In this document: positions 1 to 8,866 of the stretch, piece after piece
How positions within the stretch are numbered: the stretch's first letter is position 1
Layout: the number at the start of each line of letters is the position of its first letter
Assembly (NCBI GenBank): GCA_003427395.1
Contig: BFEA01000331.1
Span: 1,695,001 to 1,724,383, forward strand
Direction of reading: 5' to 3'
From: Chara braunii
Taxonomy: Eukaryota > Streptophyta > Charophyceae > Charales > Characeae
DNA length: 29,383 nt
Translations under genes and position numbers: made by a program
The notes under the pieces: model-generated
Database searches by the model: none
What the model was told of the DNA's origin: nothing
Seen by the model: the letters and a program-made list of their open reading frames with translations, nothing else

Positions 1-480
1 TGAAAAAAAGATATGTTATGAAGAAAACTAAACTAAACAAGATTTTTCTGAGCATTACATCCAAATTCCTTGCCAAATTTGAAATAAAAATGAAATACGA
101 AAAACAAATACTAATAACAAAAATAACAAAAAATAAAAAAAGAGTTAAATTTAGTGAGTTCGTGAGCACGTTTTCGACACCGCCATCTTTGGCGATTTTT
201 CTTTTTTTTAGCTAAATGCCCTGAAAAGTTACATATGTGTACTTCACATAACGCAAAACACACTTAAAAAGTTTCAAAAAATAATAAAATTGTTTAGATC
301 CCGAACTAAAGTGAAAAGAAAAAGTAAAAAGTGAAAAAAAACGTGGGCAAGCACGTTTTGAGAGCGCCATCTTTGGCGATTTTTAATTCTTATTGGGATG
401 AGCCAAATGACTTGAAAATTTATTGGCGTGTACCTCACGTCATAGAGAACTCATAAAAAAAAAAATTGGAAAAAAAAATA
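1..480. repeat. AT-rich repeat with two diverged ~184-bp units
   Basis: A 20-bp string, CGCCATCTTTGGCGATTTTT, occurs at 181-200 and again at 365-384, giving a spacing of 184 bp. Similar sequence lies on both sides of each copy (a GCACGTTTT stretch before; a GCCAAATG-like stretch and a TGTAC..CAC stretch after). Each copy begins with a small hairpin, CGCCA-TCTT-TGGCG. The rest is A/T homopolymer-rich. No credible gene is present. It may be the interior of the DNA transposon whose end is at about 612. Confidence 0.6.
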
Positions 481-482
481 TA

Positions 483-612
483 TTTTTAGGCCCCGAAATA
501 ATTTTTAGCGGGGGCCGAACGCCGTCAGGTTCGGACCCCGTACGGGACCCCAAACGCCCGTACGTACGGAGGTCTACCCGGGGACCTCCGTACGTACCGG
601 CTGGTAACCCTG
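483..612. mobile_element. Probable right end of a DNA transposon (hAT-like)
   Basis: The AT-rich block turns abruptly into a GC-rich stretch with repeated GTACG motifs (around 540, 560-568 and 590-597) and a 15-bp perfect inverted repeat. It ends in CCCTG exactly where a TA microsatellite starts. Read from the other strand the end is CAGGGTTACC. hAT-type termini often start with CA and have short motifs clustered just inside. The left end would lie outside the window, and any 8-bp duplication would be TATATATA, which cannot be distinguished from the microsatellite. The assignment is therefore an inference. Confidence 0.35.
560..597. repeat. 15-bp perfect inverted repeat, 8-base loop
   Basis: The left arm at 560-574 (GTACGTACGGAGGTC) is the exact reverse complement of 583-597. 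The 8-base loop at 575-582 is TACCCGGG. It lies just inside the proposed transposon end and could be a transposase binding region or a cruciform. No protein is encoded. Confidence 0.85.
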
Positions 613-645
613 TATATATATATGTATATATATATATATATATAT
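613..645. repeat. (TA)n microsatellite
   Basis: Almost pure TA dinucleotides, interrupted once by a G. A second TA run lies at 692-711, directly after the 55-bp repeat. Confidence 0.9.
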
Positions 646-699
646 CCTCTTCTCCCTCTCTGCCTACGGTTTACCGGGCAGTTCTATTTGACGATATAT
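645..699 (+). repeat. 55-bp direct repeat, copy 1
   Basis: This 55-bp segment, starting TCCTCTTCTCCCTC and ending GACGATATAT, recurs at 1259-1313 with three substitutions, all transitions. Copy 1 is embedded between two TA microsatellites. The function is unknown. The pair brackets about 560 bp of otherwise unrecognised sequence. Confidence 0.85.
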
Positions 700-719
700 A
701 TATATATATATGCCTGCAC

Positions 720-1179
720 TGAGAATGCTCAGCTAGGTCTTCCAAGTGTTCGTCCACCTCATCCTTACAATGTATGTCCTCTCTATCGTCAAGGACAGAC
801 TCATTCATAGCCTTTTCTTATCCTCTTTTGCCTTCATCTTCACTCCACACTCCATACCTTCCCTTTATAGTTCCTTGTTTGTCTGCTCTCCATCTCTCCT
901 CCCTGTGTTTATCCCCTCCCCCTTCACTCTGCCTCTTTCTCACAGCGTACAAGTGGGCTGTTATGGCATACGGGGATGGGGGCAACTCGCGCTCAACTTC
1001 ATCAACGTGGCGAGCCTTGTACGTGAGAGGCACGGTGAAAAGGGAGTCAAAAGAAGAATGAGAAAAATGAATGGTTTCACTGTGCCCTTCATGTTTGTCT
1101 TATTTTTTTAATTTCTAATTTTTGCTGTTTGTTTCGCAAAGTGCGCCCTTTTAGTTCATAGTTATGTGACAATATATAT

Positions 1180-1181
<2 letters not shown>
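720..1181. other. Unannotated intergenic stretch
   Basis: Pyrimidine-rich on the plus strand between 820 and 950. Overlapping short open frames occur on both strands, with Ser/Pro/Leu-rich or Arg/Glu-rich composition as expected from biased DNA. I recognise no gene, RNA or element. Confidence 0.5.

Positions 1182-1222
<41 letters not shown>
1182..1222. repeat. (GT)n microsatellite
   Basis: About 20 uninterrupted GT units. Confidence 0.95.
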
Positions 1223-1225
<3 letters not shown>

Positions 1226-1258
1226 AATATAATACGATACACAGCCCCTTGTTTCTTG

Positions 1259-1313
1259 TCCTCTTCTCCCTCTCTGCCTACGGTTTACTGGGCAGCTCTG
1301 TTTGACGATATAT
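1259..1313 (+). repeat. 55-bp direct repeat, copy 2
   Basis: Second copy of the segment at 645-699, 52 of 55 positions identical. It follows the GT microsatellite. The TA expansion seen after copy 1 is absent here. Confidence 0.85.
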
Positions 1314-1469
1314 GCATGAGTTAACCGCTGGAGTACATAGGCTCATATTTTCCACCCGACCGTTCACCCTGTGCCGTTGCCCACACAGTGCTGAATGAAA
1401 AAGATGTAAGGTCGGGAAGAGAAAGAACTTCAAAAAAATAATATCAATGTACATGGACTGAATGAAAGC

Positions 1470-1487
1470 TCTGTGCATTCATTTTCT
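1470..1487 (+). repeat. Target-site duplication, left (18 bp)
   Basis: TCTGTGCATTCATTTTCT occurs here and identically at 1870-1887, bracketing the LINE-derived insert. Its length and position beside a poly(T) tract fit target-primed reverse transcription. Confidence 0.85.
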
Positions 1488-1869
1488 TTCTTTCTTTCTT
1501 TCTTTTTCTTTTTTTTTTTCATTTTTTTTTCAGAACAACCTGAGGTAGTGGTAGGGGTGCTGATAAGAGCAGACACTTCTATCACTCTCGGGGAGGCTCC
1601 ATCTATTGGTGGAGAGCTGCACCTGCTGGAAACCGGGTCCAGCGTCCCGGAACATCATTTTTCCTGTTTACACAGACATGCATTCATGGTAGCCAGTGTC
1701 TTTATGGACCGTCCTCAAAGGAGTCGGTTTATCAATAGGGCCTCACATGTAGTTAATATGCTAGCTTGTTTGCCTACATGGCATCTTCATCCGGGTGATA
1801 GTAAAGCCGAGTCCCATGTCTGCTATCTCCCTTTACTCATGGAGCCAAGCTGAGTCATCCATGAATGAG
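1488..1869 (-). mobile_element. 5'-truncated LINE tail insertion
   Basis: On the minus strand this insert ends in an A-rich tail, seen as CTTT/poly(T) at 1488-1531. From about 1545 to 1648 it matches the reverse complement of the LINE-A 3' end: the GGGACGCTGG motif, the stretch around CACCAATAGATGGAGCC, then GCTCTTATCAGCACC. Identical 18-bp duplications flank it. The part from about 1650 to 1869 does not resemble the LINE-A 3' end as far as I can see. It may come from elsewhere in a LINE, be an inverted 5' segment, or be host sequence copied with it. It encodes no protein. Confidence 0.8.
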
Positions 1870-1887
1870 TCTGTGCATTCATTTTCT
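1870..1887 (+). repeat. Target-site duplication, right (18 bp)
   Basis: Identical to 1470-1487. It marks the far edge of the LINE tail insertion. Confidence 0.85.
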
Positions 1888-2571
1888 GACGACCTGCAGA
1901 AGGTCTTTCCAGGGTGGCGCGGCAACATGCTGGAGTCCGTCACTTAGGTTCCATGGGGGCTACAAGTGAGATTCTGGAGTGTCACTTATGTCGCTGGGGC
2001 TGGAAACGGCCTTAGGGCAGCAGGCAGACAAATTTTGAAGTTGTGAAGCCTTTGAGCTGGTCAACGGCAAACTGGCGGGACAAGAGTCGCAGAAACGGGG
2101 CCGGGCTTTGCAGGTGCATGCACGCAGATGTCCTGACAGTGGACATGGGTGAAGCCTCAATTCCGGGATGCTCACCTTTTCTTTTTTTTTTTTAACATGG
2201 AAACATCCATGTGGAAGACCACTATCCCGGGGTGCCCACTTCTATAATGAATGCATTCTTGAATGATGTTTGAATTACTTGAAAAACAAAAAGTGATCTA
2301 TGGGGGAGCCAAGGTCGAAGTGAAAAAAAGAAGTGTCATATTGATGTTCATATTTAAAAAGGAAAAAGGCGGCCATGGCAGTTCGCGGTGGGTCTGGGTG
2401 GCCGGAATGGTGTAAAGTTGGGTTCTGGTCCTGCTGGGTGCAGTTGGGCATTTTTCCAGGTTGCTGGCCGGGCCGGGTGCAGTTTGGAAAATCTGCAAAA
2501 CCCTGCTATCCAGTTTGGACAGCTGGCCAGAATTGTTTTTTGCAGTTGGGGCTGGGTACAGTTGTAGGTTT
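1888..2571. other. Unannotated stretch before LINE-A
   Basis: No gene is recognised. There is a T tract at about 2180-2192 followed by a small hairpin (CATGGA-AACA-TCCATG, near 2198). From about 2370 there is a G-rich stretch with loosely repeated GGGTGCAGTT-like strings. Part of it may be the 5' untranslated region of LINE-A, but nothing in the sequence fixes the boundary. Confidence 0.4.
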
Positions 2572-2621
2572 ATGATGTCTCCCAGGACTGGAATCAGGCG
2601 GTTTGCCAGGGTTTTTGCTAA
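2572..2621 (-). repeat. 50-bp inverted fragment of the LINE reverse transcriptase
   Basis: These 50 bases are the exact reverse complement of 5048-5097, the part of the LINE-A reverse transcriptase gene that encodes LAKTLANRLIPVLGDII. The fragment sits just upstream of the LINE-A first reading frame in opposite orientation. It could be a small rearrangement made during insertion, template switching, or a remnant of another LINE copy. Confidence 0.9.
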
Positions 2622-2698
2622 ATGCATGGCATAGGGTGGATACAATTGTATCTGCACGGTTTCAAGTACCACACACTGCAGCAACGGAGGAAGCTAGT

Positions 2699-3458
2699 AT
2701 GAATGGAAGACAAGAGGAGCCCCCGGCTATGCAACAACCCGCTCCACCCCTGGCTTCCCAACACCCTGCTCCACCACCGGGCCGGATCCTCCGGACCTGG
2801 AGGAGAACGCGCCGCTCGACGTGGTGCGGAAAATAAAGCTGAGGCAGATTGTCGAGATGGGTGGCAACACCGGCCCCCTGTCGCAAGAGGCCGCACTACT
2901 CGTCCCCGTTCGGAGAAAAACGATAAACGGGAAGTGGGTTTGACACCGGTGGAAAACGGAAGACAAGGAGGCATAACGTTGCAAGGCTGGTCGTCATTCT
3001 GGGCAAATCCAAAAAACTGTGCGTCTGAGGCGGCGGCAACGATTCTGCAAATGCAGCTGGAGTCCCATATTTCAGAAGCCCTACCGCCTGGGGCACAGGC
3101 TATGGCGGCAATTGTAACAGGCCCCAACAAGATCGCACAGAGGAATGTATATATACGCTATGACCCCACGAAGGAGAATAGCCTGAAATGGCATACCCAT
3201 AGTCAATTGCTAAACCTGCAGACGATTAGGATCACACGCAGTGATATTTGGACTGAGCATGACGTTCAGAAAAAAACTATGCGCGCTTCTCAGGAGGACG
3301 GCAGGGGCCACAAACTGGGAATGGGAACAATTGACATGGACACGTATGTGAATCGTCCTGGGCTAGGATATGACTACATGTTAAGTAAATGGACCCTGTC
3401 AAAGCAGTACACGAGAACGACCGGATTTGGAATCAATGCAAGAGGGCAGCAGACCTAG
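2699..3458 (+). pseudogene. LINE-A ORF1 remnant
   Basis: This is the first reading frame of the LINE; L1-type ORF1 proteins bind the element RNA. The coding signal moves between frames. A Pro/Gln-rich start (MNGRQEEPPAMQQPAPP) begins at 2699. From about 2794 another frame reads DLEENAPLDVVRKIKLRQ up to a stop near 2940. A third frame continues to 3458 (…ASEAAATILQMQLESHI…). This suggests two indels. No zinc knuckle (CCHC) or RRM is obvious, so the ORF1 identity rests on its position in front of the endonuclease. Its last 70 bases overlap the first open part of ORF2. Confidence 0.5.
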
Positions 3459-6017
3459 ACTTGCGGTCCCTGAATGTGAATGGTCTGGCCTCCAGCAAAA
3501 TTGAAAAACACAATGCAATTTGGGACCTAATGAGAGGGGTGGGGGGTAGAAGCTGGCCGGACATAGTATGTGTCCAGGAAACACACCTGATGGACACTCC
3601 AGAACACAATCGTATACATAAGATGGTCTTGCTATATAAGGCCTTCAGAGCCCATGCTCCAAAACCAGGGAGTGCAGGGGTGGCCATTTGGATCCCCCCC
3701 GAATCTCGGGCAGATCCTGTATATTGGGCAATGGATCAAGAGAAGTGTTGATGGGTGTCAATCCTAGTCACCATGGAACTCGAAATTGTATGCATATTGT
3801 GTGTATATGCCCCCAATGGGATTAATGAAAGGAAAACTTTCTTCGAGAACATCAAGTCTCATATTCCTAACGGGGTCCCAGTCGTTATAGTCGGGGATTG
3901 CAATGCAGCACCAGACAGGTGGATGGATAGATGGCGAACACCCTCCCCTGCCCCGTGGTATGCAGAGGAAGATGAGCGGATAATCAACGAGTTCTGCTTA
4001 TCACTCAAAGTTTTCGATACTTTCCACAGGCTAAATCCGGATACAAGATATTACTCATGATTACGCAAAACAGGGACGGAGAACCAAACACGATCCAGAA
4101 TCGACTTAATACTAATCTCCGAAGATCTGGAAGGATCTCTGCTTCTTGCCACCATTTTACCAATCAGCCCCTACACGGGTCTGGATCACAAAATGTGTAC
4201 GACCATTCTATCCTTCCGCAAGAAACCAGATCACGGTCCATGATTTTATAAACTTAACACCTCTACCCTACAACAACAAACATTTCGGAAATATGTTACG
4301 GACTGTTGGACGTATTGGCGCACACAAAAACAGCACATCCAAAACACTATTGACAGGTTTAATAATGGACTGTTCTATTTGGGTAGAAAATGTCAGACAC
4401 AACAAGGGGAGGACTCTACCGCACAGTCACTGAAACAACAACTTCAGACGTTTGTTGCACGCTGGGAGGGAGCACACATTCGAGGACGCCTGGTGCGACA
4501 CCAAGCGGAGGGGGCCATGGATAAAAGATGTTTTAGCATTGCCCGGGTACGTGCACATAGATCCACCATAGAAGCTTTTTACGATCCACAAACGGGTCAC
4601 CAAGATGTCCTCACAGCCACCCCCCAATGTGTGCAGATAGCAAGATCCTTCTTCAAGGACCTTTTTACCTCTCGGTGCACACAAAGGGAGAAAGACATCA
4701 GGGAGAAAGAAATCCAAGAATTCCTCAATCCTCTTGAGAAGACCTTGACTAACCAGCAAAAAATACATCTTGACCGACCCCTGTCCAAGGAGGAAATCTG
4801 GACGGCAATGATGCAAATGGAGGAGGAGAAGATGCCGGGTATCGATGGGTTTCCTAAAGAATTCTAGGAGACTTTCTGGACCCAAATGGTCCCAGATTTG
4901 ATGGACTTCTACAACCAAGTGTGGGAGACAGGACAGATGGGCGAGCGGGTGGGTCAGGGTGTTCTTACCCTACTGTTTAAAAAGGGGGACAAGATGGATA
5001 TCAGGAATTATAGACCAATAACGCTGCTGACGGTGGTCTACAAAATCTTAGCAAAAACCCTGGCAAACCGCCTGATTCCAGTCCTGGGAGACATCATCCA
5101 CCCAACACAGACTGGATTCGTCAAGGGGCGCAGGATACACGACAACATCCTATTAGTTAATGAACTCCTCAAACTCACGAGACAAGACAAAAAGAACGAG
5201 GTCGTGGTCTTCATTGATTTTGAAAAGTCTACGACCACGTAGATTGACAATTTTTAGACAAATGCATGGAAAAAATGAACATTGGTCCTGGTTTTCGACG
5301 TTGGACCGAAATTCTGCATCATAATGCCATTACGTGTGTCCAAGTCAACGGTAGGGTGGCGCCGGCCTTCCCGCTACAACGGTCAGTCAGACAAGGAGAC
5401 CTTTTGACACCCTTCCTTTTCATAATTATGATGGAAGCACTGACAGCGAACCTTCGGGCCAATAAAGATCTGCAGAGGTTGCAAATCTCGATCATCCCTG
5501 AAGATGCAATCCCCATCTGTTCATTATTTGTTGATGATTTGACAATCATGGTGGATGCCACAACAACTAACATGGACGAGATTAGAAGACTCTTCGATCG
5601 TTTCACAGCGATCTCGGACATGACGGTTAACTGGGGAAATAAGACGTTGGGCTGGTGGATCCATTATCAAGGTGAGCGCCCCCCGGAGCTTCCACGGGTT
5701 AAGTGGCTCCCCGAGGAGGCCTCGGTTAGGGTACTTGGAATCCTGCTAACAACATTAGGGAGGCTTGCTTCGAATGATGAGTGGATACTGAAACCGGCTC
5801 TATAAAAATTAACCCGCTGGAAAGACCAACACACCTCTTTATTTGGTAGGGCGCTGGCGATAAACAGTGTGGTGCTGGCGGCCCTTTGGTATAAATCAGC
5901 AATCTGGGCCCGCAGTAAGGAAGTCATTCGAGCTCTGAAGCGTCAGGTAACGACACTGCTGTGGCGAGGTAATAGTGAGCTCAAGATAGTCATCAGCAGG
6001 GCTGCTTGGTCATCGGT

Positions 6018-6025
6018 GATCCAAC
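6018..6025 (+). repeat. 8-bp target-site duplication of the 490-bp element, left
   Basis: GATCCAAC, repeated at 6516-6523. Keeping only one copy rejoins the LINE frame as VIQPKNKGGLEIL. Confidence 0.9.
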
Positions 6026-6515
6026 CAGTGCCGTACCCCCATTCACCGTTCACGGGGTCTGTGAACGGAGCCGGTCATAGAGTTCACAGAGTTCACGACA
6101 CGGAAGTTCATGGAGTTCACGGAGAGCAGTATGTTTTTGTTTTGTTTTTTTGGCTGGGGGGATATGTTTTTTTTTATAGGAGGGTGGGGGACATTGAAGG
6201 GTAACTCCCTATAATTGTTTTAATTTTTTTTTCTTCATGAATCATATATTTTTTAATTAAAAACGAAAAAACAAAATTCACCAGCCAAAATAAGCATTTT
6301 CTTTTGCTATTTTGTAGGTCATTTTGATTTTATTTTTTTTCAATGTCACCACGCTGTGGGGCTTGAGGTTAATGTACCTGGGGGAACCAAAAAAAAAAAA
6401 AAAAACACCACTCTTTAGTGGTCGGCCCGTTCACCGTGAACGGCCGTTCACATAAAAAACGCCAAATGAACGGCTGATCACGTTCAAGTGATCGGTGCCG
6501 GTCACGTTCGCACTG
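6026..6515. mobile_element. Non-autonomous hAT-like element (490 bp)
   Basis: The element begins CAGTGC and ends GCACTG, and is flanked by identical 8-bp duplications (GATCCAAC), the length made by hAT transposases. Both ends carry clusters of GTTCAC/GTGAAC. CCGTTCAC and GTGAACGG form hairpins at 6046-6068 (7-base loop) and at 6427-6443 (1-base loop). The middle is AT-rich with homopolymers and has no transposase frame, so it would depend on another element's transposase. It lies within the LINE-A reverse transcriptase C-terminal region, so it inserted after LINE-A. Confidence 0.85.
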
Positions 6516-6523
6516 GATCCAAC
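6516..6523 (+). repeat. 8-bp target-site duplication of the 490-bp element, right
   Basis: GATCCAAC, identical to 6018-6025. Confidence 0.9.
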
Positions 6524-7312
6524 CAAAAAACAAAGGGGGACTAGAAATTCTTGACCCGGAAACACAGGTCACAACAATAATGGTGCAATGGGTCAAGAGG
6601 TTACTTTTCGAACAACAACTCTCATGGTATGCCGTGACACTAAAACAGATGGCCCGATTAGCCCCGCTAGCACCACAAAATGTCCACCCGTTTACCTGGC
6701 TGGAAGACCGCTTCTGGACTGTGTCACGACGGACTCGGGGTGGCCATGAAATGAATGGGGGAACAATCCGGAAAGACCTGGCCCGGGATGATTTCCGAGT
6801 CAGAGTTCTGAGAGTCTGGCGTCAACTCCCTCTTCTCGACAGCCCCCCTCCGACCAGATGGGAGGAGTGATGCACCAACCCCTATTCGGAAATAGGAGGA
6901 TCACCGATCGACATAGCAGTGTGTGCAGCCGCTCGCACACCCCGTGGTGCGGCTGGGTTCAGAAAGGTGTTATTCGAATAAAAGACATTTGGAACCCATA
7001 GACGAGAGATTGGAAGACAGCGCAGCAACTGAAAGACACATTAAGATACTGTCACAAGATTGGGGAAAACCTTGAGATATTAATATTTGGCATCTCCTAG
7101 GACTGGGTGCGCATTTTGCGCAAAGGGCCACGGCTCGAAGAAGGGGAGATGACCCAGAAAGTGTGGGAAACGTGGTGGATGTGCGATTGGACGAAACCAT
7201 GATTAACCTTTTTCACATAGGCAAGGATAACGTCCTAACCCGATACTCCCCTGACGTGACAAGATGGGAAAAAAACAAGGATTTTCAAAGGATCCGGGTG
7301 TTCCGAGATAAG

Positions 7313-7320
7313 GACATATG
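7313..7320 (+). repeat. 8-bp target-site duplication of the 1538-bp element, left
   Basis: GACATATG here and GACGTATG at 8859-8866 differ by one transition. Using one copy rejoins the LINE frame as FRDKDIWTAHQPNTPL. Confidence 0.8.
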
Positions 7321-8858
7321 CTGTGTGTCCGAAATTGGATTTAACGCGGGTTTCGCGTTGAAAAATTCAACGCGCGTTGAATTCGCGTTAAACTCCCGTT
7401 CAAACGCGAGTTGGACGCGAATTAACGGGGTCCGGGATGATTTTTTTCCTAGGCTAAAAATTATCCAAAAACAATATATATATATATATCGGGTTGTAGG
7501 TTTTGTTGAAGACTACAACCCTGTATTTTTATTTTTATTTTTTGATGTTTAAATCTATTTTAAAAAAATCAAAAACATAAACACACAATGAAAAAACAAA
7601 AACTAAAATGAAATGAGCGTTTTGGTTTTGGGTTTCACATAGATTTTTTAAGGGCTAAAAAAAAAACAAAAAAACAATTAAAAAATATAGGGTTGTAGAT
7701 CTTTCAATGACGTACAACAATTTATTTTTTATTTTATTTTTTTGGAACTTCGTGTATTTTTAAAAAATCAAAACCATAAAAAGCAAATTATAAAAAGGAA
7801 AACACACACACACACACACACAAAATTGGGTCTGTAGCAGGTTGCATGAGTCTGGCGTCAGTTGGTTGAGGGAACCCAGAACCTGGGTCGCCTGTGTGAA
7901 TGTATGGAAAGCAAGCCCTGGGCTGGATACGGGTACTGGGCCAAACACAGGCCAAAGGCAGTTGGGGGCATGCAACCACCTCAGGCCCAAGGCCTGTTCT
8001 CGTTCGTGCGGTGCCTCAGGCTACCGGGGCCTACTGGAAGCTTCCTGGGACTGAACACACTGTCAGGCAGGCCACTTCGATATAGCAAAGGGCCTGCCTC
8101 CACATTGGGCATTCGGGTGCTGGCTGCATGCTGCGTAAGCGCTGCCGCGCTGTAGCTCGTGGCATCGTGCCACTCACACGCTCACGGGCGAGCAGGAAGG
8201 AGTAGGCAGCCATAGCTGAGTTGTGCTGCTGTAAGCTGGGTGTGGCGCAGGGTGGTCCTTGGGTGCAAGTGGAATCTGTGTGTTGGGGAACGCGGTTGTG
8301 AGTAAGGCGAGACACAACCTCACGTGCAGGCACAGACACACTTACACTTACACACACACACACTTACAAACACACACATACACACACACACTTCCAAACA
8401 CACACATACACAAACACACACATACACATACACACACACTTACAAACATACACATACACTTACAAGCAGAGACAAACACACACACACTTACAAACACACA
8501 CATACACAAACACAGGCGCATACATTCATATTCATGCACAAACACACTCTCACGGCAGGCACACACATACTCAGATACGCGCACACACAACACACCTACA
8601 CACACATACCTGGGGCGTTGGGGGTTGGGGGATGTGGGGGCGGATGGTAGGTGCTTCAGGGGTTGGGGGGATTTTTTTTATTTATTTATTTTTTTGCCTA
8701 GGGCCATGTATTTCGGACCCGCGCATCAATTCCGTTTTTTCGAAAAGCGCGGGAGCAGCCCATTTTTGTGTTTAACGCGAATTCAACGGGATTTTTTGGA
8801 GTTTAACGGGATTCAACGGGAGTTTAATTCCCCCGTTCTGCGTTAAAAAGATACACAG
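7321..8858. mobile_element. Non-autonomous hAT-like element (1538 bp)
   Basis: The left end CTGTGTGTC and right end (reverse complement) CTGTGTATC match at 8 of 9 positions, and a near-identical 8-bp duplication flanks them. TTTAACGC follows at a short distance inside both ends. Related TTCAACG/TTAACG strings cluster over the first and last ~110 bases, as expected for subterminal binding motifs. The interior holds two diverged AT-rich units (about 7471-7580 and 7673-7790, each with GGGTTGTAG and TCAAAAACAT-like stretches), a short CA run (7802-7822), unrecognised GC-balanced DNA (7830-8330) and a large CA-rich satellite (8336-8610). No transposase frame is visible. Confidence 0.75.
8336..8610. 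repeat. CA-rich satellite within the 1538-bp element
   Basis: Imperfect CA repeats with recurring ACTTACAAACACACACA-type units, so it is a higher-order rather than a plain dinucleotide repeat. All six-frame open frames here (Thr/His-rich or Cys/Val-rich) are artefacts of the repeat. Confidence 0.9.
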
Positions 8859-8866
8859 GACGTATG
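8859..8866 (+). repeat. 8-bp target-site duplication of the 1538-bp element, right
   Basis: GACGTATG. It differs from the left copy at one base, consistent with some age since insertion. Confidence 0.8.

Noticed and set aside
3749-5247. Reassignment of TGA as Trp to explain stops at Trp positions
   Set aside because: TGG is used freely in the same frames, the TGA at 3749 is not clearly a Trp position, and TAG/TAA stops and indels are also present. Ordinary decay explains it.
8324-8650. Thr/His-rich and Cys/Val-rich open frames
   Set aside because: They are translations of a CA-rich satellite. No other coding evidence exists.
7334-8850. TTTAACGC…GCGTTAAA as the tips of the 1538-bp element, or a TTAA-type (piggyBac) insertion
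   Set aside because: That choice leaves foreign bases on both sides and no frame-restoring join; the CTGTGT ends give an 8-bp duplication and rejoin the LINE frame.
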